From Episyrphus balteatus (lineage: Eukaryota > Arthropoda > Insecta > Diptera > Syrphidae), in assembly GCF_945859705.1 (NCBI RefSeq), contig NC_079135.1, forward strand, positions 79,182,253-79,246,252: a stretch of 64,000 nt of DNA, read 5' to 3'. The notes under the pieces were generated by a model that saw only the letters and a list, made by a program, of their open reading frames with translations, was not told the origin of the DNA and ran no database searches. Below are positions 9,901-22,513 of this stretch, piece by piece. Both the position numbers and the translations under genes were made by a program. Position 1 is the stretch's first letter. Every line of letters starts with the position of its first letter.

Positions 9901-12900
9901 TTGAAGGGTAAGGATATAGAGAGAGAGAGGATGATTCGACTTTATTATGTCAGACCTTTTAAACACAAAACTCATTATATAAACATTCTTCATTAAAATT
10001 AATTCGAATTTTTTAACCTGTTTTGTAAATATCTAACAGCAATCTTAAAGTTTTTATTAAAACAAACATAATGGCCCTATTTTTTTTTTGCCTTATTTTA
10101 ATAAGTTAAATATCAGGGTTTGAAATTGAAATCTGTTTTTTGTGAATACAATGTTGACACAGGTAAGCTTTATCTACCCCTATATTTTTTTTTAAATTTG
10201 CGGTAAGAATTCATTAATGATACTACACAGTAGTACATTCCATTAATAACCCAATACAACAGTTTGTACCATCTCTAAGTTGTGTTTTGGTACAGAAACA
10301 CTATATTAGGAATTTGTTGCGATACTGATTTTTCCTTCTCGTACCCCTCGAACACAATCTTAAAAATAAGTTTTTGTTATATTTTTTGGGGTTTTAAATT
10401 TTCTAAAATTTCCTTGTTTTCTGAATATTTAGGCCTGCTATATAAGATATATTGATCTTGTTTAAAAAAATGCATGGAACTAGATCTGCTGAAAAATCAG
10501 CCTTGAGTAAAAAGGAATTCATGTACAGATTACTTTTTTTAATGTAAGATATTACCTACTCCTTATCCCTTGACCTTGCAAGGTTTTTTTTGATATCGAA
10601 ACATTTTGTTTTAAAAATTTTTTCTATGTAATAATGTTAGGGTTGAAATTGAATTCAGTTATGTTATTTAAGAATTTTGTATGTCCCAAGGAGGTACTTT
10701 GGGTGACATGAAATAATGCAAATTCGAAAAATTTTGAATTATATGTTTTATTTTTTTTATTTGTAAAAGTGAATAAGATCACAATCTTAGTTTGGCTTCA
10801 TTTTAAAATTGAAAATATCAAATCTGGTATTTTTACGATTTAAATGTTTGCAGAGTTACGAAAAAAATTTGCGAAACACGTAGTAAATTCGCCGTTATCT
10901 TCCCTTTACTCCAGATTACGATGTATTTTTTAATGAAAGTCATAGGATACGTTTTTAACAAAAAAAAAAAGTATTTCCAAAACTGTTGCATCGCAACTAT
11001 GACTCCCCACCATTAATCCTTTTTTTACTAGCATATTTCGCGAAGCGGGTGAGGGTTTCTCTAGTAATTTGAAACCACAAAAATAAAGACAAACTCATAG
11101 CAGGTTTTAGAGATTGTTTTTCAGTGAAAAAAAAGTGTATTCAATTCGGACTTCTAAAATTTTGTGTGACAGAATCTCAGCAAGCGAGTCCGAAATTGGT
11201 TAAGATAATTTCGCTACAGGTTCTTTGTTTAGGTTAGGTTAGGTTAGAAATACAATATTTTGTAATAAATTTGCTGTACGGTTTTCCTAATTTTATGAAA
11301 AAAGTTTGCGAAAAGTTGAAAATGTCATATTAAAAACATCTGCCATAACAAATATACATGCTCACACCCAAACATTTAATTGAATGTGTGGCTACTATAT
11401 TTATAAACCGTTTGTTTCTTTTTGTTTCTGTTGTTCTACCATCTTTCAACTGCTACTGGGAAGTAAATACTTTATTTCAATTCCTAATCATAATTATGAG
11501 TGTATTTTGTTAATCATTTATTTATCAAAAAAATAACAATGTTTAGCATGATCCCTTTCAAACAACTACCTTATAATCACATGATGACTACACGACAGAT
11601 CTTCATATTGTTAAAGCTTTTAATCATAAATCAAAAATAATCGTCTTTGAAGCTTACCTATACAAATAGAATTATTCACTAGAATAGCTTAGAAGCGCAA
11701 ATGTTTCAATCTATGTATGTCTTTTAAAATATATCAATGTTTTTTGATCCCTCGTTAAGTTAAGCTTGTATTTGATCATCGACATACAGTTTTATTCTGC
11801 CTATGACCGAATTTTTTTCGTTTTAAAAATGTCAACGGAATATTGGTAGGTATACGCAGTAGTGTCATAAGTTCTGTTACGAAATTAAATAGACTTAAAA
11901 CTGATATTAGTTTCTGGAACATTAAGCACCTAGCAGCCTATTCTGGTTTTGTGAATAAGTGAAACGAATAAATAGTTTTTACATTGTTTTCACTTTTTTG
12001 ATTCATTTGGTCTAAAAAAAACCATTCTCGCTTTGTCGATAAGAACATCAATGGAATTGGTTGTCGACGTCAAACCAACATATGATTTCTCTAGCAATAC
12101 ACTCAATGATGGCACAATTTCTTTTAATTTTTAGAGAACGAAAATCGCTTTAAAGAGGGAAAAAGTGAAAATCTTTTTGATTCACTTATTCACAGAACCA
12201 GAATAGGCCCCCTGATTCCTTCTAAAGCATATTTGAGTCTTCTGGCCTTGACACGGTTCATGTTTTTCATTTTCTTAACATGCAAGCAGGACGGACTGCA
12301 ATTTGTCTGTTTAGTTTCTGTGAATCATAGCTTTTCAGGGTCTTAAATTTCTTCTCTTGACTTATTTCCCCCCAAAAGCTTTCTTTGAAAAGCCGTGTTT
12401 TCGTGATAATTATGGAAACTTAAGCAAAAAACGCTCAAAATCCAATCTGATTTTAAAGCTCCAAAGTATTTATCCCCGTTCATTTTTAATGGAAGAAAAA
12501 GAAATTATTCCCAGTTTGGTCTTGGTGTTGGACTCTGTATCAAATTTTTACTGACTGGACTTCAAAGTCTTGCGAAAACACTGCTGAAGATGATTTTAAC
12601 TGTTGAACCATATTCCTTATTAAAAGTTATTAAAAAAATGTAACGTTTGTAACAGAATTTATGCCACGAAAATGTGCAAACAAATTGAAAAAAAAAAAAA
12701 AACAAATCGAATAATTTCACCCACACTCATTGGCAGAATAAGGCCTATAATGTACAAAATCAATTTTTTTCATAAAAACCAACATAAAATAAGTGTACAT
12801 AACATAAATTTATATCGTTATAATCTCACAAACTTAGTACCCAATCCCATTCTAATACATATTTCAAAGTAAACCCTATTTTTATTATAAAGTTTACTTA

Positions 12901-15703
12901 ATTATTTTTAAAACATTAGTGCGTTGATGTTACATTAATACATATATCCTGTTTGTTTTTCGGCTTTAATCTCTCTTTTTCAAACAAAAAAAAAAAAAGG
13001 CTTAAACATTCGAATGGTCATTCGTATAATAAATATTTTCAATCATTTTTTTAGGATTGCGAAGATTCCAACCCACTGATTCGAGCCTTAGCAGTCCGAA
13101 CGATGGGATGCATTCGTGTTGATAAAATCACCGAATACCTTTGTGAACCATTAAGAAAATGTCTTAAGGATGAGGATCCCTATGTAAGGAAGACTGCTGC
13201 CGTTTGCGTTGCTAAATTATATGATATTTCCTCGTCAATGGTTTGTACACAAACATAAATAAAATAGTCGATAAATTAAACACAAGTTTTTTTTTTGCCT
13301 GCAGGTTGAAGATCAAGGATTTTTAGATCAATTGAAGGATCTGTTATCTGATTCAAATCCCATGGTAGTTGCCAATGCTGTAGCTGCCCTAAGTGAAATC
13401 AATGAATCCAGTCAATCTGGACAGCCATTAGTTGAAATGAACTCTGTTACCATAAATAAATTGCTGACAGCACTTAATGAATGTACCGAATGGGGACAAG
13501 TATTTATCTTGGATTCGTTGGCCAACTATAGTCCCAAGGATGAACGTGAAGCTCAATCAATTTGTGAACGTATAACTCCACGTTTAGCTCATGCAAATGC
13601 TGCTGTTGTTCTTAGTGCAGTCAAAGTACTGATGAAATTGCTAGAAATGCTATCGAGTGATAGTGACTTCTGTTCCACTCTGACAAAGAAACTAGCACCA
13701 CCATTGGTGACTTTATTATCTTCAGAGCCAGAAGTACAGTATGTAGCTTTGCGTAACATCAATTTGATTGTCCAAAAGAGACCAGATATTCTCAAGCACG
13801 AAATGAAAGTGTTCTTCGTCAAATACAACGATCCTATCTATGTTAAGTTGGAGAAATTGGATATTATGATTCGTTTGGCCAATCAGAGCAATATTGCTCA
13901 GGTATTGAGTGAGTTGAAGGAATACGCTACTGAGGTTGATGTTGATTTTGTTCGTAAAGCAGTAAGAGCTATTGGTCGGTGTGCAATTAAGGTGAAGTTT
14001 TTATATAAGACAAAACAATTCAATTTAAAAACATTATTTTTTCCAGGTTGAACCATCTGCTGAACGATGTGTTTCTACTTTATTGGATCTGATTCAAACT
14101 AAAGTGAATTATGTTGTTCAAGAAGCCATAGTAGTAATTAAGGATATCTTTAGAAAATATCCAAACAAATACGAGAGTATTATTAGTACTCTTTGTGAGA
14201 ACCTCGACACCCTCGATGAACCAGAGGCCCGAGCTTCTATGGTTTGGATTATTGGCGAATATGCAGAGCGTATTGACAATGCCGATGAGTTGTTGGACAG
14301 TTTCCTTGAAGGTTTTCCAGACGAAAACGCTCAAGTACAATTGCAATTGTTGACCGCTGTGGTTAAGCTTTTCCTTAAGCGCCCATCAGATACCCAAGAG
14401 TTGGTTCAACATGTTCTCTCTTTGGCCACTCAGGATTCTGATAATCCTGATTTACGTGATCGTGGTTTTATCTATTGGCGTTTGCTATCAACAGATCCAG
14501 CTGCTGCTAAGGAGGTTGTGTTGGCTGACAAACCATTGATTTCAGAAGAAACTGATTTGCTTGAACCAACACTTTTAGATGAACTTATATGTCACATTAG
14601 CTCTTTGGCAAGTGTCTACCATAAGCCACCAACTGCATTTGTTGAAGGTCGAGGTGCTGGAGTGCGTAAGTCACTTCCTAATCGTACTGTTGGAGCTGAA
14701 GCCCCAGCAGAGTCTCAATCTGAGGCTACTGTGATTCCCAATCAAGAATCCCTTATTGGGGATCTGCTCTCAATGGACATCAACACACCTGCCGCTCCTG
14801 TTGCAGTACCAGCAGCTAATAATATTGATTTGTTAGGTGGTGGCTTGGACATTTTGGTAAATTGAATATTTATGATTTAATAGATATAAACTAATGTATT
14901 TCTTTTATATGTAGCTTGGAACTGGACCAACTGAACCTGTGACTGGAGGAACATCTGGCCTTTTGGGTGACATATTTGGCTTGGGCTCTGGTGGCATCTC
15001 ACCAATGGTTCAAATTCCAAAAATAATCTGGTTACCAGCTGAAAAGGGCAAAGGATTGGAAATTCAGGGAACATTCTCCCGCCGAAATGGTCAAATTTCA
15101 ATGGACCTCACATTCACCAACCGGGCAATGCAAGCAATGAGTGCTTTTGCCATTCAATTAAACAAAAACAGTTTCGGTCTTGTTCCCGCATCACCTCTTC
15201 AGGTAGCACCACTAGCCCCAACACAAAGTTGTGAAGCCAGTCTCCCGATGGGTACCACTGGACCAGTTCAACGCATGGAACCCCTCAACAATTTGCAAGT
15301 TGCAGTTAAGAACAACGTGGATATCTTTTACTTTGCCTGTCTGGTACATGGAAATGTTTTGTTTGCCGAAGATGGACAATTGGACAAACGTGTATTTCTT
15401 ACAACATGGAAAGAAATTCCAGCTGCCAATGAAGTGCAGTACAGTTTGTCTGGTGTAAATGGCAATACCGATGCTATTGCATCAAAAATGACCGCCAACA
15501 ATATATTTACCATTGCCAAGAGAAATGTCGAAGGTCAAGATATGCTCTATCAATCACTTAAATTAACCAATAGTATTTGGGTTCTTCTCGAGCTCAAATT
15601 ACAACCTGGCAATCCAGATGCAACACTCAGTTTGAAATCAAGATCAGTTGAAGTTGCTCCAATGATTTTCGCTGCATATGAAGCCATTATTCGTTCTGCT
15701 TAA
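6907..15703 (+). CDS. AP-1-2beta (Bap): Beta-adaptin, shared AP-1/AP-2 clathrin adaptor large subunit
   Basis: Six coding exons: 6907-7014, 7095-7265, 13055-13240, 13305-13991, 14047-14856, 14915-15703. All have GT-AG borders and intact phase, giving 916 residues, close to the usual roughly 920-940. Beta-adaptin is the large beta subunit of AP-1 (trans-Golgi/endosome) and AP-2 (plasma membrane); flies use one gene for both. Residues 1 to about 590 form the HEAT-repeat trunk, starting MTDSKYFTTTKKGEIFELK and including KKLVYLYLMNYAKSQPD. The Ala/Pro-rich hinge (about 600-700) carries a clathrin-box-like LLSMD (about 624-628). The appendage follows, beginning near GISPMVQIPKIIWLPAEKGK and ending YEAIIRSA. 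The ATG sits three bases after an acceptor, so a noncoding 5' exon is expected. The large intron 7266-13054 holds only repeats. No broken or missing motif was seen. Confidence 0.97.
9115..9155 (-). mobile_element. Relic end of a GGGCTGATTTTT MITE family
   Basis: The minus strand reads TTTTAGGGCTGATTTTTTAA, resembling the terminus of the 51485-51603 element (AGCCCTGATTTTTCAATCG read inverted). Only one end is visible, so this is a truncated or decayed copy. Confidence 0.4.
11030..11071 (+). mobile_element. Solo Helitron 3' terminus
   Basis: The sequence TTTCGCGAAGCGGGTGAGGG followed by TTTCTCTAG and then T matches the expected Helitron 3' end: a GC-rich hairpin, then CTRR, inserted before a T. 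The same GCGAAGCGGGTG core ends the two Helitrons at 22927 and about 24973 (minus strand). The 5' end of this copy was not located, so its length is unknown; it is presumably non-autonomous. Confidence 0.65.
11231..11246 (+). repeat. Short TTAGG-like array
   Basis: TTAGGTTAGGTTAGGTTAG, about 3.5 units of the pentamer that forms telomeres in many non-dipteran insects. Such short interstitial runs are common in fly genomes, and nothing here suggests a telomere. Confidence 0.6.
11934..12214. mobile_element. 281 bp inverted-repeat MITE
   Basis: The left end CAGCCTATTCTGGTTTTGTG and the right end (inverted) CAGGGGGCCTATTCTGGTTC pair. They continue inward through GAATAAGTGAA and AAAAAGTGAAAA. Ends beginning CAG are typical of several DNA transposon groups, but flanking sequences show no matching target duplication, so the superfamily is open. 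Confidence 0.6.
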
Positions 15704-16180
15704 GAATAAACAAAATTAATAAATAAATATCATAAACAAATAAACTATCGTTGTATTCGAATAATCAAGCATATATAAATGATAATCTTTAGTTTTGGAA
15801 CAGCTAAAAAATGAAAGTATTAAAAATTAGAAAAAAATATGTTTATGAAACACACTTTCACTTAAAAATTTTGTGACAAAATCATGAGTATAAATATACA
15901 TAAAGTTAAACTTTTTTCGGTGTTCCGCAGGAGTTTTTCTTTCTTTTTTTTTCGTAAAGCGATTCTGTTATAATAAACTTCTCTGCTTATTTATCTTCCA
16001 GAGTTAAGATATTAATACAAATTTCTTATATTGAGATGTATCTCGAAGTGTTTTCTTTTTTATATTATCTAACTTTTGTTATTCTTAAGCACATACAAAA
16101 AATCTTAAATGCGTGTGTTTAATATATTCATTATATTATTCCCAATTGAAGTTATTATAATAAAAAAAAATATATAAGAC
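15704..16180 (+). terminator. 3' UTR and candidate poly(A) signals of the beta-adaptin gene
   Basis: Directly after the TAA stop come several AATAAA hexamers (15706-15711, and in AATAAATAAATATC and ACAAATAAAC up to about 15745). Another AATAAA-like run lies at about 16158-16165. Any of these could direct cleavage. No other gene is visible before the inverted repeat at 16695. Confidence 0.6.
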
Positions 16181-16694
16181 AACATTCCAAAAAACGGGTG
16201 TTTTTATTTTCTTTGAAATTAATTTCAGATTCATGGTTCTTCGGGCAATAAAACAATATTCTTGGTGGACATAATAGAAACAGATAAAATTTGGCAATAA
16301 GATATCAAATGCGTTACTTTAACGCGATTGAAAAAAGTTAAGTAAGCGGATTTTGACATACATTTTAAAAAGCATGAATAAAAAAAAAAAAACAATTGTC
16401 TTTTACTCTCTTTTTGATCAGTTTAGGTTTATTCACTAATAAAAACGTTTAAGGACCTTAAAATATTAAATAAAAAGAAGTATTGATGTGTATATGACTT
16501 TGAAATACCTTAACTCGAAAAAGCGTGTATTTTAAAACATATTGGTCACCCAGGCGTATACGTAACATTTTTTCTCGAACACATTTATTGAATTTAAGCT
16601 CTTTAGAATGATACAACTCTTCTTGTTCAAGCCTTTCATAGATAAAGGTTATAAAGATGAAATGTGGGAACATTTTAAAATTGGTAAATATGGT

Positions 16695-18063
16695 TATAAG
16701 ACATCCATTTACTAGTTATTCATATAATTCTCATTTCAATGTTCAATATTCTGAATTAATACTTGTTGTTTAATCACTTTAAAATAATTTATGTTTGTAA
16801 TCATATATTTCATTGATTTAAAATTATTTCAAAAATCATATAAAAGGCAGAGCTTGATTCAAAACAAATCACTCTTGTTTGATATTTCATTGAGCAAAGG
16901 TTGCCTAGCGCTAACGTTCTCAAAAAAGTATCACACCAGGGGGAGTGGCTTTGATTGTAAGCCAACCTTTAATCGTTTACTTAATTTTTTATTTACGACG
17001 TTTTCTTCAAAGCGCCTAAATAATTTAATAAAATTAATTCAACGACGTTTATGGTTGCCAACTCATTTCATTTAACGTAATTTAAATTCCTCAATTATTG
17101 TATTAATAAAATTGTTAACATTTATATTTGAAAATACAACAAAACGTCTTTTCATTCATCTTTGTTGGTGATTCAATTTTCTTTTGTTTAATACCTTTGT
17201 TCGTTTATCTGTTCAACGTTTACTACGGTCTTCGGACAGTATAAGCGCCTCAGAATAAATAAACAAAGCTGCGATTTCTAGATTTGTGACAGATAATTTG
17301 AGAACTGATACTACACAATAGTGTGTAGTCACACCCACAAACATCAAGGACGAAAACCTGGTCCTTCGTCCTTGGATTTTTTGTGGGTGTGACTACACAC
17401 TATTGTGCAGTATCAGTCTTCAAAGTCTTCAAAATTATGTCACAATGTTGACAATCGCAGCTTTGTTTATTTATACTGAGGCGCTTATACTGTCCGAAGA
17501 CCGTAGTAAACGTTGAACAGAATAAATGAACAAAGGTATTAAAAAAAAAGAAAACAACAACAATAAGAACAAGAGAAAAAAAGAAAAAAACGAAACGTTG
17601 TTGTATTTTAACAAAGAATGAAACAATTTTATTTAACAATAAGAAAGAGAAAATTAACAAGGACAAAATTAAATGAAAGTTAATGAAAATTAAATGAATA
17701 GCAACTATAAACGTCGTTGAAATAATTTTATGAAATTATTTAGGCGCTTTGAAGAAAACGTCGTAAATAAAAAAATTAATTAAACGAATCGAAGTTGTCT
17801 CAATATCAGGGCCTCTGGTGTAATATTTTTTGAGAACGTTAGCGCTAGGCAACCTTTGCTCAATGAAATACTAAACAAGAGAGATTTGTTTTGAATCAAG
17901 CTCTGCCTTTTATATGATTTTTGAAATAATTTTAAATCAATGAAATATATGATTTGATTACAAACATAAATTATTTTAAAGTGATTAAACAACAAGTATT
18001 AATTCAGAATATTGAACATTGAAATGAGAATTATATGAATAACTAGTAAATGGATGTCTTATA
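16695..18063. mobile_element. 1.37 kb foldback (long inverted repeat) element, TGGT target duplication
   Basis: Arms of about 650 bp are inverted copies of each other, starting TATAAGACATCCATTTACTA and ending in its complement. They are flanked by TGGT on both sides (16691-16694 and 18064-18067). The inner arms carry GTTGCCTAGCGCTAACGTTCTC, and near the centre are GAACTGATACTACACA and GTGGGTGTGACTACACAC with their complements. Open frames inside (for example 16791-17075 and 17780-17995) are mirror images and show no protein family. It lies between the beta-adaptin gene and the copia fragment. Confidence 0.8.
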
Positions 18064-18252
18064 TGGTTACATATTACATATGTATGTAAATGAGGCTTTC
18101 GGAATAATATTGGGTCAAGTCCACTTTTCTGTAAGTTTGATGTTTTAAGGCCTTATAAATTGGTGTTTGTTTATTTCTTAAATTAAATAATGGAAATTAA
18201 TTCAGGGCACATAGCGAACTTAACTAAGATTAATTAAATCGGCAAAACTTCA

Positions 18253-18535
18253 ATTAGTTCAGTCAATGGGAAAAAATCCGAAAAAAGTTTTGACGTCAGC
18301 TAAGTTTAAATGCAGTATTGAAGAGGGGTTTATCCTGAGTACAAATCTCAGTTTGCGTATTGTTTTGTCTTGTGGGGCGTCCGCCATTTTGAAAAACGCA
18401 TTAGTCTCGATATCTCGATAACGACTGGTCGGACAGAAAACTTGCAAGGACTTTTTAGATTGGAAATATAATTATCTTTCTTTCTTTATTACATCATTTT
18501 TGTCTAGGAGTTATACACTAGCAAAAGTGAAATAT
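18253..18535. repeat. Solo copy of a repeat shared with the 43 kb palindrome, containing a CRE-like site
   Basis: It starts ATTAGTTCAGTCAATGGGAA, contains TGACGTCAGC at 18291-18300 and CCGCCATTTTGAAAAACGC at about 18381-18399, and ends near TCTAGGAGTTATAC. The same block is inside both arms of the element at 43038-44709. It is noncoding. TGACGTCA is the consensus CRE/ATF site and GCCATTTT resembles a YY1/Pho site; function is untested. Confidence 0.65.
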
Positions 18536-18782
18536 TTGTAAGAATTAGAAAGAGATGCTAAAAATTGATTGTTAAAAGAACACGGTGTAAGAAGGGCAAA
18601 AAAAAAAAAAAAAACATAAAACTAAAGCTTAATAATACAAAGCCTTAATTATTTCATCAGCAAAACATTTTTTCGAAGGAGATAAAAAAGTTTAACATTT
18701 TATTTTCATGATATTTCTGATAATTATGGCAACTATGACATCTGAAAAAAAATATTTGGCTATAAGATCATTAAATCTATTG

Positions 18783-19518
18783 AAATAATGGAAGTTATTT
18801 TAGATCTCTTCGGAGAATTAAAAAGAATAGTATTTCATTTGAAATCAGAATTAGGAATAAACATTTATTTTTATAAAATCTAAAAACTCAAAACGAAATG
18901 AAAGCTATATTAATTTTAACAAAGTCATTTATAACAAGTATATTTCAACACTCCCACTAAAATTAATGCTTGCCAAGACCTACAGCTTCTAAAAATTTGT
19001 TTAAACTGTCTTTAGTGACGGCTTTTGTGAGAGCATCTGCTTTCATTTCTTGTGATGAAACATGAAGTAATTTAATTGATTGGTCTTCAATATGTTGACG
19101 AATGAAATGATGTCGAACATCTATGTGCTTGGTTCTAGCATGAAAAGTGTTTGCAGATGCTAGACTGAGAGCACTTTTGTTATCGCAATATAAAATTATA
19201 GGGGATAGCACTTTTTCGTCAAGTTCCTCCTTCAGTTGCTTGAACCACAGAGCTTCTTGAGTTCCATTACTAAGCGACATATATTCGGCTTCGGTCGTAG
19301 AAAGAGCAACAGTAGGTTGTCTTCTTGTGGCCCAAGTTATAGCACCACTTTGGTCTAAAAACAGATTGCCACTTACTGAACGTCTGTCATTCACATCTGA
19401 AGCCCAATCTGCATCGCAAAACCCTTGAATAGTTTATTTTAAATCTTGCTTGTAAATCAGTTTGAAATCCATTGTGCCTTTCAGATATCGAAATATCCGT
19501 TATAATGGAAGTTATTTA
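18783..19518 (-). mobile_element. Truncated Ty1/copia retrotransposon: RNase H end plus 3' LTR
   Basis: The minus strand carries the C-terminal end of a copia polyprotein (18963 to about 19500). It is followed by a polypurine tract AGTGGGAG and then TGTTGAAATATACTTG (starting at 18950), the expected start of a copia LTR. Integrase, the rest of reverse transcriptase and the 5' LTR are missing. The fragment is bracketed by the direct repeat ATAATGGAAGTTATTT (about 18785-18800 and 19503-19518). At 16 bp this is too long for an ordinary 5 bp copia target duplication, so it may mark an internal deletion between LTR ends or a template switch. Confidence 0.8.
18963..19500 (-). pseudogene. Copia polyprotein RNase H domain fragment
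   Basis: The clean open frame at 18963-19394 translates to the copia RNase H signature: NDRRSVSGNLF, ATRRQPTVALSTTEAEYMSL, LYCDNKSALSLA, ARTKHIDVRHHFIRQHI and KADALTKAV, ending GLGKH. Upstream, the frame continues past one stop as RYLKGTMDFKL and GFCDADWASDVNDRRSVSG, giving the full N-terminal part of the domain. The carboxylates D (DADW), E (TEAEY) and D (CDNKSA) of the catalytic core are present. Truncation plus the stop means it cannot make a polyprotein. Confidence 0.9.
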
Positions 19519-21220
19519 TATCAAAAAATTAAATTAAATCAAATTAAATAAATTAAATCCAAAAATTAAATTAAAAATTAAATCATTAAAGTTTTTAAAT
19601 GCTTTTGTTTAATCTTTGCAGGAACATAATTTATTTTCTTATTCTTTTTGCTGTTATTATTTTGTATTATTGTTCTAAAATGTTTATGTTAAAATCTTTC
19701 CAATCTTTTTTTTTTGGCATTAATGGGATTATTAGAAATTTTAAATATTATGTTAAAGAAGCTACGCCTCCATAAGTACTTAATGAAAGGCTTCTTCAAC
19801 GTGCTTTTACATTAGCAGCTCGGTTATATTATAATTTTTTTTATGAAACCCGAACTTACCCCAAGTACCTTCTAGTATCGAAGTTAAAAAAACATACGTC
19901 TTAGCATGGGTGTAATTTATTTATACATGTACCTACACATGTTTCGCACATATTTACATATTAATGGTTTTATTTAAAAAGCCATCATTCCTCCTTCCAT
20001 AGAGACAAAAATGGAATGTTACTTGTATGTTTAGAATACCTACAAAAATAAGCTTTATATTTGCTAACTTTTTCTTTTATTTGCTTAAATTTTTCTTAAC
20101 TTGACTATTAAAAAATTATAAAGTCTTGAAGATATTTTAAGAAAATACCCACATTACAAAACTATTCAGGGAATCCGCAAATAAATTTTCCTCTTTATTC
20201 TCTTATTCAAAGCATTTGTAGGTTCAGTTCACAGAATATGACCTTTTCAATACAAAGTTCATACTAGGCTAATTTTGGGAAAGCTTTTATTTTTGAGGGC
20301 AAGAAAGAAGTCATTCCTATTGTCAATTCACGGACATGTCATGTTCTTAATGGAAAGCAATTATACTTGTAATGTTTATTTTAATAAAGTCGATAAATTA
20401 GGCACATGTGTGATGTGTGAATTTACACTGAAAGAAATTTTAGGTGATACAAAACTATGTAAATTAAAATCTGATATTTGAAATAATTTAAAATAGGTAA
20501 AATTTATCTTACTCAAAAAGGTCAGAAAAGGAGGAATTTATTGAAATAATTTAATTTTACTAAAAAATCTACATTTCAGGAATGTTTTGTTTTTTTTACA
20601 AAAAAAAACTTCAATATTTATTTGTTCACAAAACAAGTTATGGTCTTCAGTTTCAACCTCGTTTTTGCTATCGTTTATTCTAAAGCTTATATTTCAAAGT
20701 GTACATAGTAGCTTGTTTATTTTTCTTTTAGAATGCATAAGAAGTTCGTTGATTTTGTATTGTTTCATTTCATCCAAATGTACCTAACCTTAGTTGGGAG
20801 TCTTAGGTTATTGTTTTTTAACTTTTCAGTCAGGGAAAGCGATTGGTCATATTCTTTAACTAAAAAAATTAAATAAAATAGGGCTGGCTTAACTTTTTTT
20901 TTATTTCAAAAACTTTGTGTACCTATAAAATTTTGAAAGATTCTGATTTTCAGTTAAGATTATTTTCATTATCTTTGAAGCTAGAAACTACCATTCTCTT
21001 TTCCTTATATAGCAGGAAAAAGAGCTTGCTGTAGCCTGCAGATAACCAACAAGAGACCCTTGAAAAAGCATTTCTTTACTGTCAAGTCCTATTTATTTTC
21101 TTGGGCAATACATACAAGGAAACATGACACAATATTGTTTGCCAGCCATAAAAGATTATCTTGGCTGTTTGGAGTGTGGTTTTTAATTTAAATAAGGTTA
21201 ATTATGCTTTATATATATAA
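19519..21220. other. AT-rich intergenic or intronic DNA with nothing recognised
   Basis: No protein homology, structured RNA or bounded repeat could be supported. Open frames at 20275-20481 and 20587-20787 are short, low-complexity translations of AT-rich sequence. Confidence 0.5.
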
Positions 21221-22513
21221 CACAGGTCAACACGAAATTTGTGCTTGGGTTGTGACTATGAAATTATGATATGTAGATACATATACCTATTGATACTAAT
21301 CTGGAAAACATTTTTTTTTTTAATTTGCTTTTGAAGTCAGCTGAGCAATTTCCAGTATTCAAGAAAATCTGTCTTTTACAAAAATTGTCGGGCGTAATTT
21401 TGGCAAAAAACTCGAGAACGTCTTAACCGATTTGGCTGATTTTTGCTTTGTTTTCTTCATTTTAATGCTGTCTTCATATTCATTAAATCGAAATTTTCGT
21501 TTTGTTCGAATTTTTGTCAAATGGGAGCTTGGGGCATTATTTGATACCTTCTATTTTCAATATTTATGGTAAAAGTAATTCACTCTGATGGTATTTTTTA
21601 TTTACAAAAATAACTGTATCCAAACTGTAGCCAAACTAGTTCATATTGAAATTCTTTATTTATTGAAACATTAAATTAATTTGTTTGCATAGTATTTTTA
21701 TTATTTTGTTGCATATACAGGGTGTTTAGAAAGTAATGGATCAAACGAAACTTAAGATCTATCAGAATTTGGTAACTTGTTTTGCCAAATCCTTATAGGG
21801 TTTTCAATTAAATATGTAGTTCTTGGGAAATTTCCCTACTTTGCAACAGTATTTTGCTTCCTCTGCCCATAAATTGATTTTTGTTTTTTACAATTCTTTC
21901 AACAAAACATTGCTTAACAATAAGAAACAGTTAATTAATAAAAACATTTTTTATTTCATACGCCATTTTTCTGCAAATTAATTAACAGTTCCAAGTTTCG
22001 AAAAAACTCAATTTCTTCCTTTTATTTCAGAGCAACAAGACGACAGAAATTTGTAATGTGTGACTCTGGTTTATTATTTTTAAAACTTATCCCGGTATTG
22101 CAGTTTTTAAAAATATATAAAAGTTTCCAAAATTGAAGTTAGATCAAAAAATATTAGGTACAGTTTGAACTAAAAAAAAACAGGGTTTTTAGAGCAAAAA
22201 ACCCTTGTATTCATCATAACTTTTTTCTTATAATTTGAGGCGAATAAAGTGCTTTAGCAAAAATGTAGATAGATCAATTATCTACATTTTATACCCGTGC
22301 AGTTTTTTTGTACAATGCACGGTTTTTGCACTATAGCTCATAAAACTCTAGTTAGACTCACAGGGTATGAAAATTGTATTTTTGCTCCCAACACTACAAA
22401 AGCAAATCTTAGAAGAAGAAAGGGTGATTATCTGTTGTTTGGGTTTACCATGAACCCAAAAAGTGCAAATTAAACCCAAGCACAAACATTTTTTTTATTT
22501 TTGTCGACCTGTG
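21221..22513. mobile_element. 1.29 kb inverted-repeat element, TAA target duplication, CACAGGTC ends
   Basis: The ends read CACAGGTCAACA and, inverted, CACAGGTCGACA. Both are followed inward by TTTGTGCTTGGGTT (shifted slightly in the right arm), and are flanked by TAA (21218-21220 and 22514-22516). Its ends resemble those of the element at 26825-27471 (CACTGGTTAACA, also TAA). Inside is a CAGGGTGTTTAGAAAGTAATG motif at 21719, seen again at 56018 and 60533. No transposase is visible. Confidence 0.7.

Larger units (their letters stand above)
7266..13054 (+). other. 5.8 kb intron of the beta-adaptin gene
   Basis: It separates exons ending ...VNTFVK and starting DCEDSNPLIR. It contains a relic MITE end (9115-9155), a solo Helitron 3' terminus (about 11030-11071), a short TTAGG-type array (11231-11246) and a 280 bp inverted-repeat element (11934-12214). 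The rest is AT-rich with no supported gene; the small open frames at 8471-8722, 12357-12554 and 12672-12872 show no recognisable features. Confidence 0.8.

Noticed and set aside
11231..11246. Telomeric (TTAGG) sequence
   Set aside because: Only about 3.5 units in an intron; flies lack TTAGG telomeres and such runs arise by chance or from repeats.
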